From contig NW_006763306.1 in the NCBI RefSeq assembly GCF_000218685.1, forward strand, positions 454,770 to 518,769: DNA of 64,000 bases, given 5' to 3'. The notes under the pieces are model-generated. The model was not told the origin of the DNA. It made no database searches and saw only the letters and a program-made list of their open reading frames with translations. The DNA is from Serpula lacrymans var. lacrymans S7.9 (lineage: Eukaryota > Basidiomycota > Agaricomycetes > Boletales > Serpulaceae). Made by a program: the position numbers and the translations under genes. Numbering within the stretch: the stretch's first letter is position 1; every line of letters starts with the position of its first letter. Below are positions 24,370 through 35,203 of the stretch, one piece after another.

Positions 24370-25008
24370 ATGCACAGACCACCTCCAGGCCCACCCCCCA
24401 GCTCTTCCGAAGATTTACCTCCCCCTTGCTCATCCAATGCCCCTCCTGGCTCTTCTTCCATCTCAGAACCCCCTCCTTGGCAGCCTAACTTTATCGACCT
24501 CACTTCTCAGTCCCATCGCGCCATTCTCTCCAACTTACGCAAGCCCCTCGACCCACCCCCAGACTGCTTCTCGACCCCCTCTCCCCTGCGTGTCAAGTCA
24601 CACGACTTTCCCCCTTTCCGTATATCCAGTTTGCATGAGACCCTAGGTGCGGGGTTTAGAATCCTCTACCCATCTGACCTGCTTGAGAAGCATGGGATAG
24701 GCCAGGCGGATTGGGTACGGTTCTTGGAGGACCTTGGGATGGCTGCCAGGTTGGCGGGTCAGGGGTTGAGCGCGGTTGGGTCTCGCGTGCCTGTCACCCC
24801 GCTTCCGACTCGCGGTATTTTCAGCTCTAGGGCTTCTGGAGTGGCGTACGATTCGCAGTTTGTGAGGACGCCCAAAGATGAGGTGCAGGCGTTGATTACT
24901 GTTTGGAATCAGTCTGCTTTTGAGCGGCGCAAGTTACGTGTGAGCATGCATCCCAAGGGCGATGGAGGAGCTAAGACGGGATGGGAGTTGCTGGTGGAGT
25001 CTCTGTAG
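24370..25008 (+). CDS. hypothetical proline-rich protein
   Basis: Single-exon gene of about 212 residues that I do not recognise. The N-terminal ~40 residues are Pro/Ser-rich (MHRPPPGPPPSSSEDLPPPC). A folded-looking part follows with RISSLHETLGAGFRILYPSD, EKHGIGQADWVRFLEDLGMA and a C-terminal ALITVWNQSAFERRKLRVSM. The codon pattern and the clean frame for 240 codons support a real gene. The frame is open upstream to 24283, so an earlier in-frame ATG is possible. No signal peptide or membrane segment is seen. Function unknown. Confidence 0.6.
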   Translation: MHRPPPGPPPSSSEDLPPPCSSNAPPGSSSISEPPPWQPNFIDLTSQSHRAILSNLRKPLDPPPDCFSTPSPLRVKSHDFPPFRISSLHETLGAGFRILYPSDLLEKHGIGQADWVRFLEDLGMAARLAGQGLSAVGSRVPVTPLPTRGIFSSRASGVAYDSQFVRTPKDEVQALITVWNQSAFERRKLRVSMHPKGDGGAKTGWELLVESL

Positions 25009-25419
25009 GTTGGAACGCTTTGGAGCCCTCGCCGTGCAATAGGACACTGGTATCATGAATTCTTCAGGGTGTATAATTATTAGTTATGTACAAGTAAAAC
25101 AGTGAGATTTTACCGTACCTGGTTTACCTCGTGTATGTCTTTGGAATTTGATTACATCCATCGCGAATCCAAGGCATATATCATCGTTCACTTTAGGAAT
25201 AGCGAAGCGTTAACGTCATGTCTCAGCTTATTGGTGCAATCCAAATTTTGCGCGAATCCAGACAGATAGCACGTAACAGAGAGCAAAGGAAAGGAAAGTG
25301 GATATACTAATTCCAAGCTAAAGTGGTGGTTTCAGAGATGTTTGATGATTTCCGCCGATGACAAACGTGGTATTGAGGACCAGGACGAGTTATCGCGGTT
25401 CCGCGTACTCAAAAGACCG
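25009..25419. other. convergent intergenic region, no gene seen
   Basis: About 400 bases, AT-rich, between the 3' end of the proline-rich gene and the probable 3' end of the small minus-strand gene. Nothing further is seen. Confidence 0.5.
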
Positions 25420-25992
25420 TCAAACACATAGCGACTTCAAATCTGGAGGAGGCAAAGGAATTTTAACGCGAATTGACGGAAAAGAACATGGACCGGGTGT
25501 CGTGTCATGCAACATGACAACAGCGCCACTGCACTCAAGAGTTAGACAATTTGAAGCGAAGAATATTAGATAACATACCAACGCGACCTTTAGACGACCC
25601 GTTGGAACTGAGTAGTGAGACATGATAATTTACCGCCTGTCAATGCCTTTTCTCTAGGATCAGAAATGAAAATGTACCCGTCCGAGAACTCTAGGATAGC
25701 CTTGAAACTTTCTTCAGGAGTGTGGCCTAACGAGACTGGTGCAAAACTTGAATTAGCTTTTACAAACTGAGGACAGTTTTACCCACTTCGTCACCGTGGG
25801 TTGTAGTAAAAGACATACCGTACTCGGTTCCCGCGTAATAACTGGAACTATTGAACTCCCGATGTTCAGGAAGGAGTTTACGCATTTCCTTACTGTCAGT
25901 GTCAGATTATGTCTTAGTTGATATAGTACTGACCCAAATACGTGTTCCTCTTCCCAGGCGAATGCTGAGACACTTGTCGTGTCCTGTGACAT
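25420..25992 (-). CDS. small hypothetical protein, multi-exon
   Basis: Tentative gene from ATG 25992 (MSQDTTSVSAFAWEEEHVFG). A 46-base GT-AG intron joins it in frame to KEMRKLLPEHREFNSSSYYA. Further coding-like blocks are YGMSFTTTHGDEV, SLGHTPEESFKAILEFSDGY followed by IFISDPREKALTG, and VPTGRLKVAL. The stop at 25420 is the end of the last open block; some joins are ambiguous. I do not recognise the family. No signal peptide or membrane segment is evident. It is divergent from the D-lactate dehydrogenase gene with about 185 bases between them, so the two may share a promoter. Confidence 0.45.
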
Positions 25993-26177
25993 TGCCTAGA
26001 AAGCTGATGCTTTATACCTAATAATACGCTTCATCCACAAGATTCTCATTCCCGCTCTTTATTGCCTCTATTGACATGTTGGCCTAAATCCGCACATCGA
26101 CCCGCTCCTCCTCACGATAATACTGACGACTTTTTGTGTTCTGGGAAGTTTCATCCTTTGCTGTACTATAGCGTCTC

Positions 26178-28740
26178 ATGTTTTCGTCCTTCCCCTTCCG
26201 TCCCTTGCGGCTATTCGACAGAGCTAATAAGCTTATCGGAGGCCTGACACGACTTCCTCACGCTCAACAATGTCAATATCTAATTCGGTCGCGGACGCCC
26301 GTCGCCGTTCGCCAGGCCAGCTCGAGTGCTGCAAGCAGAGGTGTGGGAGGGTGGTCGACGTTGGCGTTGGCGTCGATAGGGAGCGGAATTGTAGGGTATG
26401 CTATTGCTACACGTCTTGATTTGCGGTCATCTTTCTCGCGGACGTTGGGGGACTCAGATCCTCAGTATGGCTCACCAAAAGACTTTGAGAAAGCTATTGA
26501 GGAGCTCAGACTTTCATTTGATTCTGAAGATGTCGTATCTACCGATGCGGAAGACCTCCGAATACATGGCTTCTCTGAGAACGACTATCATCCTGGTGCG
26601 TCATTTCCGCTATCTCTTAACACTGCGTCGCGTTTGTAGCTTTGTAGATACTTAAATCTCTTGCTAATTTTTCTTTGCTATCAGGTGCGCCTCATAGTGT
26701 TGTCGTATACCCGAGAGCCACCGAAGATGTCGTCAAGATCGTCAAGGTCGCTACCAAATATCGCATGCCTTTGACTGCATATTCGGGAGGGACTAGTCTG
26801 GAGGGCAACTACCGAGGAGTCAGTATATTTTTTCTGCTTAGCGACTTTCATTCACCTGAATGTCATATTCTCCCGTGTACCTCGCATATAGAGTGCTGTG
26901 GGTGGAATTTGTCTTGACATGTCTTCCATGAATAAGATACTCGAGATACATGGTATGTATGCGCTCCCATCGTTCCGAGTCCAGCCTGATTCATGTTTCT
27001 TCTTCACTCGATCACTTGTGGTTTATCACATGAAATAGAGGCAGACTCGGATATCGTGTGCCAACCTGGTGTAGGATGGATAGAGATCAATGACACGTTG
27101 GCGAAAATGGGTAAGCTATGGTGTTCATCCACAAAAGACTGTATTACTTAATTCTTAATAGGCATACCCTTGTTCTTCCCTGTATGTCTGATTTCTTCTG
27201 GTATTCTTTCGCGTATGCGCTTATGCCTTTACTTTAGCTGGATCCTGGTCCAGGCGCGACCATTGGTGGAATGATGAGTACCGGATGTTCGGGAAGTGAG
27301 TGTCGTCATGTGCATCTTAGGGCTGTATGTCACGTTTGGGCCATAAGATACTAACACACGTATGTCTTTCAGCAAATGCTGTTCGATATGGTACAGCCAA
27401 GGGAGAGTGGTTTTTGAACGCAGTATGTATTAATAAACGCGGATTGATCCACTGGTTCATGGATTAATTGTATAGACTATTGTCCTTCCGTCTGGCAAAG
27501 TTATTAAGACACGTCGACGGGCCCGAAAATCTTCTGCAGGGTTTGATACCACGAAGCTTTTCATTGGTGCCGAAGGTACACTAGGGATCATCACAGAAGG
27601 TCGTCACCTTCCTTTTACTGCGCATATAACCATCTGACAATGTCCTCTTCTCCGCAGTGACCATTCGTCTCGCTCCAGTGCTTCCTACCACAGTGGCTGT
27701 GGTGCAATTTCCGGACGTGAAGCGGGCGACGGAAGCCGTTATTGACGTGATGAACAAAGGTGTCGGTATACGTGCGTTTGATGGTTCATCTCTGGATGAT
27801 ATGCTGGGACTCAATACACTAATACTCAATAGAATGCGTCGAGCTGGTTGATTCTGCCTTCATGCGTTCGACGAATCTATATGGGGCATCAGAACGCACT
27901 TATCCAGAATGCGACAGCCTTTTTTTCAAGTTCCAGGGCCCGACACCTGCCTCGCTTGCAGAGACCGCAAAGATCGTTCGCGAAATCGTGGCTAAGCATG
28001 GTGCGACCGGTTTCGAGCTGGCCCGCTCTGAGCGTGAGGCCAAAGATCTTTGGGCTGATCGTAAGAACGCCCTCTATTCTGGATTGGCGCTTGTGGAGGG
28101 CAGTAGGGGATGGAGTACTGATGTTTGGTGGGTTATTTTCTTAGTATCTGTAATATCGTTGAGTGAATTGGTGTGGCTGGTAGCGTTCCGGTGTCAAGGC
28201 TACCACAGCTTGTATATGAAACGAAACTGGATCTAGACGAGTTAGGAGTTGCTTCCACTATAGTCGGACATGTTGGTGATGGTAAGAGTACGTTTCTGTA
28301 TACAGCAGATGGTTTCTTAAGAAAATTTACAGGAAACTTCCACGCCCTACTTCTTTTTCGTAACGACGATGAACTAGCAGTTGCTCGAACAGCTGTGCAT
28401 AGAATGGTAGAACGCGCGATCGCACTTGACGGGACCTGTACGCCTTTTACGTCCTTCTATATCTGTATATGTCATTGAGAAAACTGAACAGGTACTGGTG
28501 AACATGGCGTTGGGATTGGGAAGCGGGAGTATCTCGAGGAAGAGTTGGGGGAGGGTACGGTGGAGCTGATGCGGGCCATCAAGAAGACGATCGACCCACT
28601 TGGATTGTTTAACCCAGGAAAGGTGAGTCTTTTGCCTTCCGCAAATTGGATGACACGCTGAGTGGTGTGGACAGTTATATCCGGATAAGAGTGCGACTTC
28701 GAGTTCCAGTAACAACTCAAATTCAACCAAGACACATTAA
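26178..28740 (+). CDS. mitochondrial D-lactate dehydrogenase (cytochrome), FAD-binding
   Basis: Oxidises D-lactate to pyruvate and passes electrons to cytochrome c in the mitochondrial intermembrane space. The start at ATG 26178 gives an Arg-rich, acid-poor N-terminus fitting a presequence, followed by a hydrophobic segment [16 protein letters not shown] that could be a membrane sorting signal. The FAD-binding PCMH domain is clear: [73 protein letters not shown], and [13 protein letters not shown]. The C-terminal FAD-oxidase domain shows [12 protein letters not shown] once an intron is removed, and [30 protein letters not shown]. The stop is at 28738-28740. About ten short introns are present and the frame looks intact. 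Confidence 0.92.
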
Positions 28741-29996
28741 TTACGCATACCGCAGTCGCTTTTTTGTTTATGTTTTCTTGAACTTCTTGCATTCTGAGAC
28801 TTATCTGCTGTACACATCATCCTAAGGAGCCAGCACGTATCTGGCAATTCCTCGAGTAACATGGTAGGCTACATTTCTGTTCTACGACCTACTGGTTTTG
28901 CTGGTCCCCGTGTCTTGTCTGTTTGTCACCTGCTACTGGAATTTCTGCCTTATGAATGTACGTAGGTTTGTGTTTACGGTGAGGTAAGTCCTCCCCCTTT
29001 CATCGATTTAATGATTGTCGTTGCTTGTAACGATATCTTTTGCTTCTCCCGCTATATCCAAAGGCGCGCTCGATGACACCGTACTTGGAACTCTTATTGG
29101 CTTAACTTCATTACGGCTTGTCCTAATCCACTGGCGAGCGCGCCAGACTCCTGGTTCGGCGATCCTTCTAATATCTCAGGTGGCACACCCCGAAGTCGAT
29201 TCATTCCTTCAACAAAGAAGTAGCATTGCTACTGATTGCATGCGTCAAGTGACACCAGTGCAGGACTTACTTCTCCTCAACCTCCCGTCCCCTCGGTCCT
29301 GCGTCCTCGTCCCGCGAACGAGGATAACTATCATCCCAATATCACTACCTTTTGCGTTGATGCCTGCAGGACAACTTCCTCAGGGCCACAACGCCACTCA
29401 CTGCCAAAGTGCATTCGGTCCATCAGAGATGACGATAAGTACGCAGAAGAGTTGTAGTCCATATCGCGCTAACGAAAGTTTTATGTAGGCGCAACTTGAA
29501 TCCCTTACTTCGTGGCCATTATACCCTGGATATTGTGATTTGACGGATCCTACATATGTACCCATCTGTCCTGTCGGTAGTCGTAGGATTCACAGTGATC
29601 GACAAGGTAAAACCGCGAGAACTGACGTCGACAGGTACTGATAATTCCATAGTAAGTGTAATGGCTCCGCGATAAGAGGCGTGGTATTGATAGGCCTTGG
29701 CTTGGATAACCAGCCTGGGCCCAAGTTGCTCTAGTCTGGTCCGAAGTAAGGACCTTTGGCAGGAACCCCCGCTTCGGTAGTAATAGAGAAGGCACCATGA
29801 GCGGCACATTCGGCTTGAACTCGGCATTTTGTGGCTAGTCACCAGGAAAAAGCACATAAAGGCTTCAGCTGAAACAGCTACTGTAGAGAACAAATGTTAT
29901 GTATATGATCCCTACTATTGTATCGCAACTACAACAATTTATGTAGCACCTTGAACCTATATGACTCTGAATATCCCATTTCTTTTTGCCCATGTT
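28741..29996. other. gene-poor region
   Basis: About 1.25 kb downstream of the lactate dehydrogenase. Overlapping open frames at 29015-29488 (two frames on the plus strand) and 29519-29893 (minus) show no domain signature, and I cannot connect them with good splice sites. It may contain decayed sequence. Confidence 0.4.
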
Positions 29997-30620
29997 TTGG
30001 TTCAGGTGTATCTGCAATTTGTAGTGGCATTTTAATTGGAGTGGCTGACAGTTTCACTATCTCAATGGCTCAGCATCTGTTTGGGATGGAAGAAAAATTT
30101 GAAACTAGCGTTGTTTGTCATCTGAGAGCTTCACTATCAACTCTACCGATTCACACAAAGGCTAGATGGTGAGTTACGCTGGTTGAAGCAATAGCTAGCC
30201 TTTACTGTGATGCTCAGCCATATTCAATCGGAGCGGTTGAGTTTAAAATCGAGGTGCAAAAGAGCTCAATATTCGTGTTATTGGCACCGAAGGGGGGTTC
30301 ACGCCAAATGGTCTTACTTTGGTGCAGACCTTATTTACAAGATATCGACTTATCATATATTGAATTAGGTAAGCAAGGGAGACTAGCCTTGCTCGCTGTT
30401 GTGAACGGCAACGAAGGCATTTCAGTAAGTGCCACGTGTCGAGGTCGCATCGACTCGACGACTCGGACGCTCGGCTCGACACCCGCGAGTGTTCTTCGCA
30501 ATTGCAGATACTGTGTCAGCCCAAGCACTTGCTAATCTCTACGGATCTTTTCTGTTTTCTTCGCAATACGATCTAAGCTCAACACGAACTACCATTGTGG
30601 CCTTACTGAAAAAGTTCTAA
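29997..30620 (+). pseudogene. possible relic of a V-ATPase proteolipid (subunit c family) gene
   Basis: Two fragments in different frames resemble the proteolipid helices. GSGVSAICSGILIGVADSF followed by TISMAQHLFGM recalls the family's GxGLSxG...IGIVGD...AQQPRLFVGM. Near 30500, HPRVFFAIADTVSAQALANL followed by YGSFLFSS recalls QPRxFVxMxLxLxFAEALALYG. The frames are broken, the essential glutamate region is not intact, and no start codon is evident. This is a weak call from pattern memory. The stretch between the fragments (30200-30420) has no clear match. Confidence 0.28.
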
Positions 30621-30893
30621 GTCTGTATAGTCAGACTCATCCTCAAAAGCATCCTCGTTCCGGGTATTAGGTTATGGGGTTTTCCTATGGTAATGGTCAC
30701 GTTTCGGTCTGTCAGTGACTTGATGGGATCAAATTTGTAGAGACACCAGAATCTTAAAAGATCGATATGGTTCTGGCTTGTGCTGGTGAAGGACTATAGA
30801 CTGTAGGTCGGTCACGGTTCTCTTCTTATAAAAACGTCAGTCTACAACTTCAGCAGACATGTCGCAAAAATCCGTTTTTCATGATTTGGCCGA
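30621..30893. other. AT-rich spacer
   Basis: Nothing recognisable is seen between the possible relic and the repeat-coding open frame. Confidence 0.4.
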
Positions 30894-31220
30894 ATGCGAC
30901 CTGATAACGCTGTAAGAAATTTGGATAACATATTAGATACAAAACGCTGCGGACAGGTTCGATCAGATGCCTGTAAGGATAATACGCGTGATGAGTGTGA
31001 ATACGCTAGCCACGTTGATCGCGCTGACATGGCTGATCGTGCTGACACGGCTGATCGCGCTGAAGTGCCGAAGTACGCTGATCGAGCTCACCAGACTGAC
31101 CTGTCAATTCAGCCTGAGTGCTGTGATCAAGGATATCCGTCGATTCAGGCAGAGGACACGGACAACGCTGACCTGGTATCAGTAAGGCTCAACAGTCCTA
31201 TCGCGCCTGGTTCGGCCTAA
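30894..31220 (+). other. open frame over an 18-base tandem repeat
   Basis: A 108-codon frame from ATG to TAA contains a hexapeptide repeat, DRADMA-DRADTA-DRAEVP, then degraded copies (YADRAHQ). The underlying 18-base unit leaves other frames and the opposite strand open as well, so length alone is not evidence of coding. I see no domain, and no neighbour suggests a role. Best regarded as a repeat-born open frame. Confidence 0.3.
31017..31070 (+). repeat. 18-base minisatellite, three copies
   Basis: Three tandem units starting GATCGCGCTGACATGGCT, with a few substitutions in copies 2 and 3. More diverged copies may continue to about 31100. Confidence 0.7.
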
Positions 31221-31977
31221 TACGGAGTTTTTAATATATGCTTTTGTTTGCTTTTTGCCGGTTTTCAATTTTAAAGCTTAGAGTAAAAAGAGACAATAGA
31301 AGCCATAGTATTTCGTTGTAAATAGTATCTACTAGTTGTTAAAGTGATATCCCCGAGGTAGATTTGTATATTACTAAGCCATTAGTATCAGTAAATACCG
31401 TACACGTTGATTCATGATTCTCATCCCATTCCTCAGATGGGTAGCAAGTTGAGTGATAATGCAAGCATTAATATGGGATGGTCCAGGCATCGGAAGGGGA
31501 AATTTTGCTCCTAGTGTTGCAGAAACAGCCAGCGAGACTGACTGCTTGATGGCTGCTATAGCGGAAGACAACATTGAGGCTGATGCCAAAGTCAGAAAGA
31601 TTATAATACATACCTGAGTAGTGCGGCTCCTAGCCGTGTTCTTTGTTGGCTGCTGGCTTCCTCGTTTAAACATCAGGGTTGATTGGCTCTGCAAGCATAT
31701 TTGAGTTATCAATAAATGAGTGTGCATCGTGTAGCCTGATGACATACCTTGTAAGTTTGAAGACTCAAAGGCCTGCAACATCAAGTGTTCGTGTTGGTGG
31801 TATTCAAAAGGGAGCAAGCATGTGAACGACAGGCGGGAGCCTCACCCTCCTTATATACAACATGTGGCGCTGGTGGAGCTAGAAACGTCATGATTAGTTA
31901 ATTATCAAGAGATACTGTATCCTCGCTCACTGGAAGTGGAGCCCAACAATACACTTGGACCCATAATCCAACAACCC
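31221..31977. other. spacer upstream of the mobile-element district
   Basis: About 750 bases. A long minus-strand open frame at 31374-31817 lacks an ATG, and I could not confirm splice phases across its internal GT-AG candidates. It may be a decayed accessory gene. The part just before 31978 should contain the promoter of the next gene. Confidence 0.4.
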
Positions 31978-33017
31978 ATGCCATCATACACAGGAAAGCG
32001 ACGACGACGTAGTTCCACGCCTTGTATTGAAGAGACGTCGTCGTCAGAAAACAGCTCAAAGTCATCTACTTATAATAATGCTGCTCCCACAGTTCTTGCA
32101 CATGCTGCCGAAGGTCCCAGTAAACTCGAGCAACACTGGCTGAAAATTCATGGAGACACATATTCAGTAAAGCAGAAGGAAAATAATGCAGGGCTTGTAG
32201 CTGCAACAAGTCCCCTGGTCTCACCTCGTACACCTACGCCGCCTCCGCCAACCAAAGACTCTCCAGTGCTGAGATTGGGCTCCACAAGCACGCACACATC
32301 TGACGGTGTGATATCATACCATGATGGTGGTGGATTTGGTCAGGGATGTCCTGTGGATAGAAAAGGGCGTTATAAGTACAATCGGCTTGAACGATACCAG
32401 CAAAGTACCCCGAGTTTTTCAACACCCACTAAATCCCGGGTAGATGACACAGCGAGTGCTGATAAACTTCCTACGCCTGGTGTGAACCTGGTCAATTCTT
32501 TTAATGCGGCAAACAAAGAGGTAAGAAATTCAATACACAAGAATTATGTTTTGTGACTTACCAGTTTGATTGAAAGAACTCTGTGGTAAATGTTGCCGAG
32601 ACAACAGGAAAAAGTGATGGAAAAGGCACCGTCCCTTTGAAGCGTCGCATAGGTGATCAAGATACCATTGACAATGAGGTACACATATTGAGATCACAGT
32701 AATTTGGGCTCACCGTTGGTACCATTCAGCAGATGGTCAATATTATTCCCCCATTGACTCCTGGGACCGGTCGTGGGGCGCGTCAATTCCTCGTATCACA
32801 AATGGAGCTCTCACCGCTTAACCCAGGGAAAAGGAGGAGAGTTGCAAGGTCAGAAGCACCAGACAGTCGAGTCTCTCAAGATTTGGAAGAGACATTGCGG
32901 AACATCGAAAAGAATCTTGATGAGGTGGGAAAAGTGTTGAAAGAAGACGTTGGAGGGGCGATCCGCGAGCAGACTGAAGTGCTGAAGGGTGTTCTCCATG
33001 AGTTTGTGTCAAAGTAG
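31978..33017 (+). CDS. hypothetical coiled-coil protein near the transposon
   Basis: Three exons (31978-32520, 32577-32678, 32730-33017) join in phase and give about 310 residues. The frame opens further upstream only with GTG, so I chose ATG 31978. The protein starts with a basic patch MPSYTGKRRRRSSTP, is Ser/Thr/Pro-rich through the middle (SPLVSPRTPTPPPPTKDSP), has a second basic stretch LNPGKRRRVARS, and ends in an amphipathic helix, likely a coiled coil (SQDLEETLRNIEKNLDEVGK onward). This could be a nuclear protein. I do not recognise a family. Its place next to a DUF6698-like gene and a Plavaka transposase suggests it may be an element-associated gene, but this is inference. Confidence 0.6.
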
Positions 33018-33343
33018 AGCGGGTACAAATCACTGCTGTATCATTATTGTTGATTGTGTTAGTAAAGACTGTACGAACCTGCCTTTCTCTTTGTCCAACT
33101 TGTCTCCCATAGTCTTGGACAGTTTCTTGAACTCGTGTTTGGACTTGGCGTTATCGACACCTCAGTTACAGTTTGAGTCGTCCAGATTTAAGCTTGATTG
33201 AAGCTTGATTGAAGCTTGATCGATTGATCATCGATAAGATTACAAAGCCAATCAGTCATTCAAGGTCTGGCCATTGATAACATCAATTCGCTAGTATTTG
33301 TATCTTATCTAATAACAGAGGCACTATCTATACACATGTGCCT
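33018..33343. other. convergent spacer with an 11-base tandem repeat
   Basis: About 325 bases between two 3' ends. It contains the AAGCTTGATTG repeat listed separately and otherwise nothing recognisable. Confidence 0.5.
33190..33222 (+). repeat. 11-base tandem repeat, three copies
   Basis: AAGCTTGATTG occurs twice in direct succession, followed by AAGCTTGATCG. Confidence 0.85.
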
Positions 33344-35038
33344 TCACTCCTCGAAGTTATCGCTTCCATCTTCGCTGTTCCCACCCTCGTTGAGTCCCCC
33401 AGAGCCTCGTTCAGAATGGCTGTTATGGCCTTCGGGCTGTTCATATCCATCCTCATCATGATTCAATGCAGCCATCACACTTTGCATTAATTGATCCCTG
33501 TCTGTGTTGCTCAGTTGGCCTGCGAGTCCATGGCTTGTATTGGGGAAAAGGACTTGATCCCACTCTCGGAATATATTGAGTACACTTTTTTTTTGTTTTT
33601 GAAGGCCGCTTAAAAGGTACTCCAGGTAGTTGTCAAAATCATCGTGCCAACAAATGCCAGATTCGTTCCCCTTTTCCTTGAGGCACTCGTCTGGAGATAA
33701 GGCCCAACGAGCCTAAATAAATCCCTGTATGTTAGTCAGATTTCTCTATGAGCTCAAGAAGTACTCACAAGGACAGCAGAAGCTGCGACCATGCCAGGCG
33801 TTGTATGGTTTAATCCCCATTTTAGATCCATCGTTTCATTGTTTCTTGCAGCACGGGAAGATTCGCCTTCGTTCATTGCAATTACGGATGCAGGCCCTCG
33901 TATGATACAGCTCATTGTCTGCTTGGTTGGCTTTTAGTTCTTATTTTTTTTCAGCTGTTATTGACTCACTTTCTGAAGAATTGGATTCAAAAAAACTGTT
34001 TGGATGTCGAAGCGTCCCTTGTAGTCACGATGAAGGACACTGACGTTCCATGGATGATACGTCGAGGTACCGTTTGCATTTTCTACCCGCCCAATATCTT
34101 CGCTAAACTTTGCACATCGTTTGCGGGATATCCTCAAGTCTTCCTCCGTGCAATTAAAAATGGTGGCACCTCGAGATCGAAGACGAGTAGCTGTGTTTGA
34201 CCGCTGTTCTTGCATTCCATCACGGAACTGAAAATCAGGTGAGTTTCGAACACTGCTTACAAAATTCTGGACCACTCACTGAACGGCCTAACCAGTGATT
34301 CGGAAGGTCACCATGGTATGTGGCAGGAACAATGTCTAAAATATCACGAAGCTGACCTTGCACTTTAGCAGCTGTGCTGCCAAAACGGTCCAGTTTATCA
34401 TACTCGTCGTCAATGGTTGTTTGAAAAGTCTTGGTAGGCTCATGTAGCCAAAGAGCATGAGTTATCTCAAACTGATGCCCCAGTCCCTTGATTACTTGCT
34501 CGTGGTGCGTGTCATCATCTCTTGAGCTCTTGGTTTTTTTTTCCTTCTTTGATCCCCTTTCAACAGACTCATCCTGATGTACCTCATTCATAGCATCGTC
34601 GTATTTACGACGCATAGTTTTAGCTTCTTCCTTTGCAGCATTAGCTGCAATTTGAGCGTTACGGGCAGCCTATATACACCATCAGCACATCTTTGTGGAC
34701 AAGAAACTAACTGTCTCTACCTTATACAGTGATGCCGGTGACATTCGCAGACTGATTTGTGATAAATCACTATCTGATTCCGTGTTACTGATGGGTTTCT
34801 GCGCAGAGCTTGGATGCTCGTTACTATCTGGTGAGTCTGATACCTCTGAATCATCTCCACCTCTCTCTCGTTCACTATTGCCCTCCATTTCGGTACTAGA
34901 CGCCTGTCTGCGTGAAACAACTCTGCTCTTTGCATGGGCTATTCTTCTTCCTGGAGCTTGAGCAGTCTGACGAGCAGCCTTTTGATTGGTAGAGGTCTTC
35001 TTCTTCTTGTCTTTGATATGTTTCTGTTTTTTTTCCAT
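33344..35038 (-). CDS. DUF6698-like fungal protein
   Basis: Multi-exon gene from ATG 35038 (MEKKQKHIKDKKKKTS) to TGA at 33344. The frame upstream opens only with GTG. The N-terminal ~110 residues are Lys/Arg/Ser/Asp-rich and probably disordered. The conserved part runs through KGLGHQFEITHALWLHEPTK, YDKLDRFGSTAAKVQGQLRD, YHPWNVSVLHRDYKGRFDIQ, a strand CIIRGPASVI, WGLNHTTPGMVAASAVLARW, and ALSPDECLKEKGNESGICWH then DDFDNYLEYLLSGL. The tail is acidic. This order reminds me of DUF6698, a domain of unknown function common in Agaricomycetes; the assignment is from memory. It is head to head with the transposase gene, with only about 165 bases between the start codons. Confidence 0.6.
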
Positions 35039-35203
35039 CTGCACTGTTTTGGTTGGAGACGAGCAACAGTGTGGAGTATCTGTTACTGACTCTGATTCAA
35101 TTGTTACGTACACCAGGCTAACCGTGACTTGTAGATAACATCATGATCTATGATTTTCTCAACAACGACGTCTCCATGCTCAACTATACTAGCTAGCTAC
35201 ACT

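Noticed and set aside
29015..29488. 157-codon frame after the lactate dehydrogenase
   Set aside because: Two plus-strand frames are open over the same bases, neither resembles a family, and no convincing linked exons were found.
31374..31817. 147-codon minus-strand frame near the transposon district
   Set aside because: It begins with TTG, not ATG, and the internal GT-AG pairs give stop codons when spliced, so a gene could not be supported.
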